This document shows, piece by piece, positions 1-4,156 of a stretch of DNA of 7,525 bases; position 1 is the stretch's first letter; each line of letters opens with the position of its first letter. This stretch comes from a bacterium. Its GTDB lineage: Bacteria; Patescibacteria; Paceibacteria; UBA9973; SBAW01. The DNA is taken from positions 1 through 7,525 of the forward strand of contig JAKAIP010000025.1 of NCBI GenBank assembly GCA_021825025.1, written 5' to 3'. The notes under the pieces were generated by a model that searched no databases, had not been told where the DNA came from, and was given only the letters and a program-made list of their open reading frames with translations. The translations under genes were made by a program, and so were the position numbers.

Positions 1-306
1 GGGGGGGTACGCTTTAGGAGTGTAGGTGTGGTTATTCACCGACACTTCTATGAGATAGCTAAAGGACCGATCCCAAGTGGGCGCGTGTTGGATCATTTGT
101 GCCGTAACCGGGCATGTTGCAATCCAGACCACCTAGAAGCAGTAACACAGCGTGAAAATGCGAGGAGAGGCAATAGTCCGGCTGGGCTTAACGCCCGTAA
201 AACACGCTGCAAGAACGGGCACGCCTTACCACAAACTAGAATCTGTCCTATTTGTCGTCGGGCGCGTTATCGAAAGTGGTACTATATCCAGAAGGAGGGA
301 AAATAA
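1..306 (+). CDS. HNH endonuclease (HNH_3-like), 5' end missing
   Basis: This is a small HNH nuclease of the kind found as free-standing homing-type endonucleases in phages. Frame 1 is open from base 1, so the gene is partial. The GTG at 28 is probably not the true start, because the codons before it (GGVRFRSVG) already resemble the conserved GxxRF region that precedes the HR..YE motif in this family. Counting from base 28, the core is D22-H23-L-C25, then C30-C31-N32-P33, then H35, giving the His-Asn-His metal site. The preceding [14 protein letters not shown] stretch is highly typical. A C-terminal zinc knuckle follows: C61-x3-H65 and C73-x2-C76, with a basic Arg/Lys tail. The stop is TAA. 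Family recognition is strong. A homing role is inferred only from the family, and no intron or intein is visible here. Confidence 0.88.
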   Translation, partial: GGVRFRSVGVVIHRHFYEIAKGPIPSGRVLDHLCRNRACCNPDHLEAVTQRENARRGNSPAGLNARKTRCKNGHALPQTRICPICRRARYRKWYYIQKEGK

Positions 307-358
307 ACAAGGATTCACGTAGGTCAGAAGGTTGGTTCACGGTGGGATTGGATGACGT

Positions 359-364
359 AGGAGG
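359..364 (+). promoter_or_regulatory. Ribosome binding site of the 35-aa membrane protein
   Basis: A perfect AGGAGG lies six bases before the ATG at 371. It is the main support, with the hydrophobic product, for calling such a short gene real. Confidence 0.7.
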
Positions 365-370
365 ACATTG

Positions 371-478
371 ATGGACATCGGATCGTTGGTGACGGCAGTC
401 GTGATCTTTTGGGGGATCGGCATCGCCGCCCTAGGGTTACTGTTCGCGGTGGTTACTGCAATTATCGGCAAATACTAA
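371..478 (+). CDS. 35-aa single-helix membrane protein
   Basis: This short gene encodes a 35-residue protein. It starts with ATG after a consensus AGGAGG and ends in TAA 24 bases before the next start. After a five-residue N-terminus (MDIGS), residues 6-32 form one uninterrupted hydrophobic stretch rich in Val, Ile, Ala, Leu and Gly. A short GKY tail follows. It is most likely an inner-membrane protein with a single transmembrane helix. There is no lipobox cysteine and no cleavable-signal pattern. I do not recognise a family. Small one-helix phage proteins include holin-like proteins, superinfection-exclusion proteins and inhibitors of host membrane enzymes, but nothing here discriminates between them. 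The strong SD and dense packing argue that it is real. Confidence 0.68.
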   Translation: MDIGSLVTAVVIFWGIGIAALGLLFAVVTAIIGKY

Positions 479-502
479 CGGACAAGGAGGTAGAGCGAAC
501 AC

Positions 503-847
503 ATGGCAGACAACGGGATCAACAAAGCAAAGGGCCGACGGAGTATCAAGAATCGTACGTATTATGCGGCAATGCCCGCGAAGGTGAAAGCGAAGAAGGA
601 AAAGAAGGCGACCAAGGCGAAGGCCAAGAAGGCCGCTGACATCAAGAAGGATCTCAAGAAGAACGGGAAGCCGGTGAAGGGCGGGAAGACCTACGAAGAG
701 AAGGCGGCAGAGACACTCCGAAAGATAAAGGAAGCAGAAGAGAACGCGCGAGCAGAAGCCGAAGCGATGGAGTCCGATGCCGTGTTAGAGGAAGAGCCGA
801 AGGGCGAAGACATCGACGATCTTATTAACCCCGAGGAGGACCGATAA
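503..847 (+). CDS. Lysine-rich, charge-segregated hypothetical protein
   Basis: This is a 114-residue protein with strongly biased composition. Residues 8-75 are dominated by Lys and Ala with very few hydrophobic residues (KAKKEKKATKAKAKK-type runs near 29-43). Residues 76-114 switch to an acidic, probably helical segment ending in EEDR. The basic half resembles histone-like or disordered nucleic-acid-binding tails; the acidic half could mask it or bind a basic partner. The start is ATG with AAGGAGG at 484-490, a rather long 12-base spacing; a weaker GAG is closer. Its stop overlaps the next ATG by one base (TAATG), so the two genes are probably translationally coupled. No family is recognised. 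DNA or RNA binding is inferred from composition only. Confidence 0.75.
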   Translation: MADNGINKAKGRRSIKNRTYYAAMPAKVKAKKEKKATKAKAKKAADIKKDLKKNGKPVKGGKTYEEKAAETLRKIKEAEENARAEAEAMESDAVLEEEPKGEDIDDLINPEEDR

Positions 848-1431
848 TGGCATTTACGAAGAAGACGAAGGCGACCCCGAAACCCGTATCGTGTGCTCGG
901 AAGAGCAAGAAAAGCGAGCCTGAAGTAGAGCAGGATGTTCAAGAGGACGTTGAATCAGACTACGAAGACGCGCCGGAATCCGAAGGCGAAGAACAGGAAC
1001 AAGAGTACGAGCAAGAACAGGAACCGGAGCGGTCACGTCCGTCGAGTGGCTACTCCAGAAATAACTATGCTCGACCGTCGAATCAATCGCGGGGCAACCG
1101 GTCGTCCTATGGTCACAGAAATCAGCAAGCTCAGGGAGACGGTAATGGCGTGCGTGTTACAGGACTCTTTGCGGGAAAGCGTGAGGGATTATGGACGGGG
1201 CGCTTACGGAAAGAGGACATCGAGAATCTGATGGGGTTGCTCGATAGCGCATTGAACAGCAATCAACTCGTGACCATGTTCCTATGGGAAAACCAAGATG
1301 ATCCGCAGTTCTCACTGACGGCGAACCTCGCTCAGGAGTTCAAGGGTGGCGGCGGTGGGAACCGTTACAACCGTGGCGGCGGTGGGAACCGTTTCAACCG
1401 TGGGTATCGAGGCTCAATCGGGCGTCGATAA
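847..1431 (+). CDS. Acidic-arm/Gly-Arg-tail protein, candidate ssDNA/RNA-binding protein
   Basis: This is a 194-residue protein with four zones. Residues 1-24 are basic (FTKKTKATPKP). Residues 25-61 are very acidic (Glu/Asp/Gln repeats). Residues 62-100 are disordered and rich in Ser, Arg, Asn and Tyr. Residues 103-165 form the only part likely to fold, beginning RVTGLFAGKREGLWTGRL and including the strand-like VTMFLWEN. Residues 167-194 are a Gly/Arg/Asn tail made from two 9-residue repeats (GGGGNRYNR, GGGGNRFNR). The core is reminiscent of small phage domains with a 'GLW...G.L' strand pair, which I have seen in putative single-strand-binding or DUF736-like proteins. That resemblance is from memory and unverified. 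RGG-like tails usually contact RNA or ssDNA. It is coupled to the upstream lysine-rich gene. An SSB role is an inference. Confidence 0.72.
   Translation: MAFTKKTKATPKPVSCARKSKKSEPEVEQDVQEDVESDYEDAPESEGEEQEQEYEQEQEPERSRPSSGYSRNNYARPSNQSRGNRSSYGHRNQQAQGDGNGVRVTGLFAGKREGLWTGRLRKEDIENLMGLLDSALNSNQLVTMFLWENQDDPQFSLTANLAQEFKGGGGGNRYNRGGGGNRFNRGYRGSIGRR
1346..1399 (+). repeat. Two tandem 27-bp coding repeats
   Basis: Two direct copies (1346-1372 and 1373-1399) differ at one base (TAC versus TTC). They encode GGGGNRYNR and GGGGNRFNR, and a degenerate partial third copy (GTGGGTATCG) follows. Near-identity at DNA level suggests a recent slippage duplication in the Gly/Arg tail. Confidence 0.85.
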
Positions 1432-1440
1432 CTCGGGCGT

Positions 1441-1454
1441 AAGGCGGGGGCCTT
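1441..1454 (+). terminator. Possible terminator hairpin; overlapping longer GC-rich inverted repeat
   Basis: Nine bases after the stop at 1431, AAGGC-GGGG-GCCTT forms a 5-bp stem with a tetraloop, followed by the pyrimidine run CTTTCC. The U-tract is weak, so termination would be modest. A competing perfect 8-bp arm pair, GCGGGGGC (1444-1451) and GCCCCCGC (1474-1481), could form instead, so the two structures are mutually exclusive. This lies in the largest gene-free gap of the window (1432-1536), a reasonable place for a transcript boundary. I see no convincing promoter in the gap. Confidence 0.35.
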
Positions 1455-1497
1455 CTTTCCACGGACGTAGATCGCCCCCGCTGCCTGCGTTTCCTAC

Positions 1498-1526
1498 TGA
1501 GCCAAATCGCTCACCTAATCGGCTCA
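1498..1526 (+). repeat. 6-bp inverted repeat just upstream of a ribosome binding site
   Basis: TGAGCC (1498-1503) and GGCTCA (1521-1526) could pair around a 17-base loop, ending two bases before the GGAGG (1528-1532) of the gene at 1537. It might affect translation initiation or be fortuitous. The stem is short. Confidence 0.25.
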
Positions 1527-1536
1527 CGGAGGTCCT

Positions 1537-1770
1537 ATGTATAAACTCGTCTTTCATGGTGTGTTGTGGTTTGTTGTCGGGTTTAGTCTGGCCTATGCCC
1601 TATCGGAGTGGGCGTGCCCGAAGGGCGTTGACATTCAGGCTGCACGTGAGGCGTACTATCAGCGTATCTCCGAGGGGCCGAAGCGCGACCGGCTGCTGGC
1701 AGCAGTAGACAGACTCAACCGTGAAAACGCCATTATTCGTGAACAACTCGCCAATAGACACAAGGACTGA
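1537..1770 (+). CDS. Small membrane-anchored coiled-coil protein
   Basis: This is a 77-residue protein. Residues 3-23 (from KLVFHGV to SLAYALS) are one transmembrane helix or uncleaved signal anchor. The remainder, 30-77, is charged and helical, with a leucine-rich heptad-like stretch at about 50-72 (RLLAAVDRLNRENAIIREQL). The layout, a short anchor followed by a periplasmic or cytoplasmic coiled coil, recalls phage inner-membrane spanins (Rz-like). It is shorter than usual, however, and no holin, endolysin or outer spanin is nearby, so that is only a possibility. The start ATG has GGAGG at 1528-1532, four bases away. The TGA stop is two bases before the next ATG. No family is recognised with certainty. 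Confidence 0.72.
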   Translation: MYKLVFHGVLWFVVGFSLAYALSEWACPKGVDIQAAREAYYQRISEGPKRDRLLAAVDRLNRENAIIREQLANRHKD

Positions 1771-1772
1771 TC

Positions 1773-1961
1773 ATGGAATGGTTACTGTTCATATGGCTGA
1801 CCTTTAACAACACAACGCCGCCGACGAAATATATTCTCGGAGGAGAGACCACGTATCCCGATGAACGTACGTGCTATGAGGAAGCCACCTGCATGGTGGA
1901 TTGGCTGACGCAAGACCTTGTGGACGCCATTGCTGTGTGTGTACAAAAATCTCAATCATAG
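1773..1961 (+). CDS. Small putative exported cysteine-containing protein
   Basis: This is a 62-residue protein. A short hydrophobic N-terminus (residues 3-11, LLFIWLTF-like) is followed by a polar segment. Three cysteines lie at 34, 40 and 56 in a likely helical region (DERTCYEEATC ... AIAVC). Small phage proteins that carry a hydrophobic N-terminus and a 'C...A' pattern near the end are often periplasmic, but the hydrophobic stretch is too short to be a clear signal peptide. It starts two bases after the upstream stop, so it is probably translated by coupling. No good SD is visible. The TAG stop lies within the SD of the next gene (AGGAG 1960-1964). Function is unknown. Confidence 0.6.
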   Translation: MEWLLFIWLTFNNTTPPTKYILGGETTYPDERTCYEEATCMVDWLTQDLVDAIAVCVQKSQS

Positions 1962-1968
1962 GAGTCCA

Positions 1969-2709
1969 GTGATCACCTTACCGACATCTATCAAGATCGA
2001 CCGTGTTGAAAAGGGCGAGAAGTGGCTCCTCGATAAAAGTCGGGCGTGGGTCGAGAAGGCCGGTGGGGATCGCTCCAAAGAAACCCTCCTCCACGCGTCA
2101 GATTGCCTCGATCCTCGGCTGGCCTATTTTCAACGGAAGTATCCTCAGCCCATAACGGATCGACTTATTCCGATTTTCCTGATCGGGCGTGTCCTACACG
2201 CGTTCGTGATCAACGCCGTCGAAGGCACCGTGTTGAACTGGGAGGCCGACGGGGGGTCGATTGTCTCCAAGGAGCTCGGCATTACGTATTCCCCCGACAT
2301 GCTCATTAATGGCGTTCCTCGTGAAATCAAAACATCTCGGGCTTTCTACGAACCCAGAGACATCAAAGATCTCTCGATGTATTGCGAGCAACTCTTGATC
2401 TACATGGCGGGGCAAAATACTACGAAGGGGGATTTGTGGGTCCTCTTCATGAACGCGAAGTCCGACGGACAGACCTCTCCCGCCTTCCGTGTCTATCGTG
2501 TGACGATTAGCCCCGATGATCTTAAGAAAGTCCAGGCCCAGATCAAAGGGATCACGAAGAAGTTTCACGTGGTACAAAAGAGCGGTAAATATCGAGAACT
2601 ACCGCTATGTCGTCCGTTCAAGTGCGGCCCGAAGGGGTGTGCGTACTGGGAGAAGTGCAAGCCCGAAGGACGGTATCCCTTGAAGACTCAAAAGGCGTGG
2701 GAGAAATAA
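1969..2709 (+). CDS. Cas4/RecB-like PD-(D/E)XK nuclease with likely Fe-S cluster
   Basis: This is a 246-residue exonuclease-type protein. I chose the GTG at 1969 because AGGAG (1960-1964) precedes it and it leaves only a 7-base gap after the previous stop. An upstream in-frame start would put non-conserved residues inside the previous gene. Motifs in order: C46-L-D-P-R50-x2-Y53 (the Cas4/AddB-type N-terminal Cys-Arg-Tyr), G73-x3-H77 (active-site His), S-P-D110, E119-I-K121 (the D...ExK catalytic pair), Q141-x3-Y145 (QxxxY motif), and a C-terminal cluster C214, C219, C224, C230. The N-terminal Cys plus three C-terminal Cys would suit a 4Fe-4S cluster as in Cas4, with one cysteine spare. No cas genes or repeats are nearby. 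A phage role in recombination or DNA-end processing is therefore more likely than spacer acquisition; this is inference. Confidence 0.85.
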   Translation: MITLPTSIKIDRVEKGEKWLLDKSRAWVEKAGGDRSKETLLHASDCLDPRLAYFQRKYPQPITDRLIPIFLIGRVLHAFVINAVEGTVLNWEADGGSIVSKELGITYSPDMLINGVPREIKTSRAFYEPRDIKDLSMYCEQLLIYMAGQNTTKGDLWVLFMNAKSDGQTSPAFRVYRVTISPDDLKKVQAQIKGITKKFHVVQKSGKYRELPLCRPFKCGPKGCAYWEKCKPEGRYPLKTQKAWEK

Positions 2710-2710
2710 C

Positions 2711-2914
2711 ATGACTGACGAATTAGATGGGATGGCGGCACTCCAAGATGGGGTAATCTCGCAACACTGGCCGCACACGGTAGATGCGCGAGTGTGGGCG
2801 GATGAGTGGGTCAAGGCGGCTGTAGTCAACCCTGAGATTGCCACGGATCACGCGTGTATGGTGGGATGGTTTGCGAACGCCATTATGGCTGGATATGATA
2901 CCGCTCGGCAGTGA
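2711..2914 (+). CDS. Small conserved phage protein (WA...MGWFANAIMAGYD type)
   Basis: This is a 67-residue soluble protein beginning one base after the nuclease stop. The central VDARVWADEWVK segment and the C-terminal MVGWFANAIMAGYD block match, from memory, a widespread small phage protein of unknown function. The conserved hydrophobic/aromatic GWFANAIM helix suggests a compact two- or three-helix fold. There is no catalytic pattern. Translation is probably coupled to the nuclease gene; a GGGAG at 2698-2702 may act as SD. An ATG overlapping its TGA stop at 2914 opens a 24-codon frame that I do not consider a gene. Function is unknown. Confidence 0.75.
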   Translation: MTDELDGMAALQDGVISQHWPHTVDARVWADEWVKAAVVNPEIATDHACMVGWFANAIMAGYDTARQ

Positions 2915-2953
2915 TGGGTTGGAGAACCAGGACCAACAACAGGAGCTTGGATC

Positions 2954-3235
2954 ATGACGAGGGAAGAAGTCAAAAAGATAATTGGTAAAATTTGGGACTT
3001 CGGGTACCCGTGGAAGCACGAGTTGAATTATTTGAATACACACGACGCTGAACAATGGCATCGGATTGAGGTACTAGAGCAAGCTTTGGTCGAAAAGGAT
3101 CGGGAGTATCAACAGCTCATGGTCAAGGCGGTGCGGTTTGCGGAATTTACTTGGATACTGGGCCCGACGGGGAAGGAAGCCGAAGAATTTCTATCTTCGC
3201 TAAAAACCAAAGCCTTCCTGAAGGAGCATCAATGA
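2954..3235 (+). CDS. HDAEQ-motif coiled-coil phage protein, copy 1
   Basis: This is a 93-residue protein that starts at an ATG with AGGAG (2941-2945) eight bases upstream. The N-terminus is MTREEVKKIIGKIWDFGYPW. HDAEQ is at residues 30-34, followed by a probable coiled coil (about 35-65), then a C-terminal helix ending in LKEHQ. It shares the MTR start, the HDAEQ motif with the following heptads, and the KEH end with the gene at 3441, so the two look like diverged paralogues. Its last codons (Lys-Glu) contain the AAGGAG that serves the next small gene, whose ATG overlaps this stop (ATGA). I do not know the function. Similar HDAEQ-helix proteins are common in phage early regions. Confidence 0.75.
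   Translation: MTREEVKKIIGKIWDFGYPWKHELNYLNTHDAEQWHRIEVLEQALVEKDREYQQLMVKAVRFAEFTWILGPTGKEAEEFLSSLKTKAFLKEHQ
3221..3226 (+). promoter_or_regulatory. Intragenic ribosome binding site for the zinc-ribbon gene
   Basis: AAGGAG encodes the Lys-Glu of the upstream protein's last residues and sits five bases before the ATG at 3232. The same motif and spacing recur at 3648-3653. Confidence 0.6.
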
Positions 3236-3435
3236 ACGGGAAAACCATACATGTCTGCCAGGTCTGCGGCGCAAATGAGGATTTGTGATATGGGGCCTGT
3301 TTCACCTGCGCGGATACTGTACGGGTCGATAGTCATGGATGGTGCCGCGATGAGCGGACAGGCACACAATGGTTTATCCGCCCTGACTGGGAGGATCGAG
3401 CGCATTCAGCGGTGTATACCGTACAGGAGGAGTAG
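3232..3435 (+). pseudogene. Zinc-ribbon phage protein interrupted by one in-frame TGA
   Basis: Read from the ATG at 3232 (AAGGAG five bases upstream, ATGA overlap with the preceding stop), the frame gives MNGKTIHVCQVCGANEDL. It then meets TGA at 3286-3288 and continues without another stop to TAG at 3433-3435. The downstream part is protein-like: YGACFTCADTVRVDSHGW, then C45, W and PDW residues. Together they form a zinc ribbon, CxxC (residues 9-12) and CxxC (23-26), with the TGA at codon 19 between the pairs. The YGACFTC block is familiar from small phage zinc-finger proteins. No in-frame ATG restarts the second half. The frame ends five bases before the next ATG, as an intact gene would. 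Options are a recent nonsense mutation, a base-call error, or readthrough; I favour mutation or error. Confidence 0.65.
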
Positions 3436-3440
3436 CTAGG

Positions 3441-3662
3441 ATGATGACAAGGAATGAGTTCATTCGCGCAATCATAATAGCTCCGTTCAATAATGAGGCA
3501 TTGCGCAAGCATGACGCCGAGCAACGAGAGGAGATTATACGATTACGAAAGGCGCTACAGCTACTCTACGATGTGCAGAACGGCTGCCCGCTGCCTAAGT
3601 ATCGAGCGGATTGGGATAAGGCAATGGGAACAGCAGAGGAACTACTGAAGGAGCACTCATGA
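3441..3662 (+). CDS. HDAEQ-motif coiled-coil phage protein, copy 2
   Basis: This is a 73-residue protein starting at tandem ATG codons (3441, 3444). AGGAGG at 3425-3430 lies inside the end of the upstream broken gene and favours 3441. It begins MMTRNEFIRAII, has HDAEQ at residues 24-28, then a basic/acidic coiled coil (REEIIRLRKALQLLYD), then a turn with C49-P-L-P and a final helix ending LLKEHS. It parallels the gene at 2954 in start, HDAEQ motif and KEH ending, but is shorter by 20 residues. The stop overlaps the next ATG (ATGA). Function is unknown. A helical, possibly dimeric protein is the most that the sequence supports. Confidence 0.75.
   Translation: MMTRNEFIRAIIIAPFNNEALRKHDAEQREEIIRLRKALQLLYDVQNGCPLPKYRADWDKAMGTAEELLKEHS
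3648..3653 (+). promoter_or_regulatory. Intragenic ribosome binding site for the 21-codon frame
   Basis: AAGGAG within the final Leu-Lys-Glu codons sits five bases before the ATG at 3659, the same geometry as 3221-3226. Confidence 0.5.
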
Positions 3663-3724
3663 AACCAAACTACCTATGGGTCCTGGAGATAAAGGAAGGG
3701 AATCAATGGAGGCCAACTGTATGA
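3659..3724 (+). CDS. 21-aa small protein or truncated gene remnant
   Basis: This 21-codon frame starts at an ATG overlapping the previous stop (ATGA), with AAGGAG five bases upstream, and its own TGA overlaps the next ATG at 3721 (again ATGA). Product: MKPNYLWVLEIKEGNQWRPT plus Val. The WVLE...W.P pattern looks like the first strands of a longer small phage protein, so this may be a 3'-truncated gene. Alternatively it may be a short translated frame that couples its neighbours. The GGAGG used by the next gene (3708-3712) lies inside it. It is too short for a functional claim. Confidence 0.42.
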   Translation: MKPNYLWVLEIKEGNQWRPTV

Positions 3725-3933
3725 AAATTGCTGATCTTGTCTATCAGTTCTGCGCGGCTAAAGTCGGAGATACGTTCAAGGCGCACGAGCTCTGGTCGTA
3801 CGTCGCGAAAGAGCGAGCCGACATTTCGCCAGAATCTACCAACCGTATTATGCGGATGCTCCGAGACAATGGGTCGGTACGCTATTACGCAGATCGTCCT
3901 AAGCGAACGTACTATGTCACGGGGGTGTGCTGA
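3721..3933 (+). CDS. Winged-helix-type small DNA-binding protein
   Basis: This is a 70-residue protein. I chose the ATG at 3721 because GGAGG (3708-3712) is eight bases upstream and the start overlaps the preceding TGA; ATG 3706 (five residues longer) is an alternative. Predicted layout: helix 1 (IADLVYQFCAAK), a short FKAHELWSYVAKE helix, a recognition-helix-like segment SPESTNRIMRMLRDNG (37-51), then two strands forming a wing, VRYYADRPKRTYYVTGV. This 'S..S..RI.R.LR..G.V.Y....R..YYV' signature is typical of winged helix-turn-helix proteins. It could regulate phage transcription or bind replication DNA. Family-level recognition is moderate, and target and role are unknown. Confidence 0.75.
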   Translation: MKIADLVYQFCAAKVGDTFKAHELWSYVAKERADISPESTNRIMRMLRDNGSVRYYADRPKRTYYVTGVC

Positions 3934-3935
3934 TT

Positions 3936-4148
3936 ATGGAAGTCTCTGCTGAGCGTAGCGTCAAGATACTGTTAGAACTCTCTGAATATGAAGCCGCTGT
4001 TCTGAAAACTCTTCTGGGCAACGTGGGCGGTCCAATATCGGGACACCGTAAGGTCACGGATACCATGTATGAAAAGCTGCACGCCTTGGTTATAGACGGG
4101 CCTCCCGTCTCTAGTATATACGACGAAGGGTCGGTTTACCTTAAGTAA
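3936..4148 (+). CDS. Small conserved phage protein of unknown function
   Basis: This is a 70-residue protein. The ATG at 3936 lies two bases after the previous stop. A GTG at 3927 is in frame but would overlap the previous gene, and no strong SD separates the two. The segment VKILLELSEYEAAVLKTLLGNVGG, followed by HRKVTDTMYEKL, resembles a common small phage protein pattern: a strand, then a helix 'LSEeEA..L...LG.vGG', then '..R..TD.iY..L'. The last 20 residues (PPVSSIYDEGSVYLK) are polar. It is soluble, with no catalytic residues evident. Function is unknown; it precedes the helicase by only eight bases, so they probably share a transcript. Confidence 0.68.
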   Translation: MEVSAERSVKILLELSEYEAAVLKTLLGNVGGPISGHRKVTDTMYEKLHALVIDGPPVSSIYDEGSVYLK

Positions 4149-4156
4149 GGAGCCCT

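Noticed and set aside
1..7. Run of seven G at the window start
   Set aside because: The reading frame of the HNH gene passes through it, and one homopolymer at an edge shows nothing by itself.
320..360. Promoter upstream of the 35-aa gene
   Set aside because: There is a TTCACG-type duplication (TTCACGTAGG, TTCACGGTGG) but no convincing -10/-35 pair at proper spacing.
409..639. 76-residue + strand open frame
   Set aside because: It is out of frame with the 35-aa membrane gene and the lysine-rich gene, both with good SD sites, and its composition is that of a shadow frame.
935..1231. 98-residue + strand frame rich in Arg/Asn/Lys
   Set aside because: Shadow of the acidic-arm gene; it has no SD and is entirely contained in a better-supported gene.
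2194..2577. 127-residue minus-strand open frame
   Set aside because: It is antisense to the PD-(D/E)XK nuclease, whose catalytic motifs are clear, and no other minus-strand gene is supported.
2914..2988. 24-codon frame starting in a TGATG overlap
   Set aside because: Polar, unstructured product, and it overlaps the start of the HDAEQ gene. That gene has its own SD, so coupling through this frame is unnecessary.
2723..3061. 112-residue minus-strand open frame
   Set aside because: It is antisense to two + strand genes with SD sites and conserved motifs, and has no family resemblance.
3286..3288. TGA read as Trp throughout the window
   Set aside because: Several genes (for example those ending at 1770, 2914, 3662 and 7109) use TGA as stop directly at coupled starts, and Trp is encoded by TGG.
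3251..3439. 62-residue + strand frame
   Set aside because: It is a different frame across the broken zinc-ribbon gene. The zinc-ribbon frame has the CxxC pairs, SD and gene boundaries.
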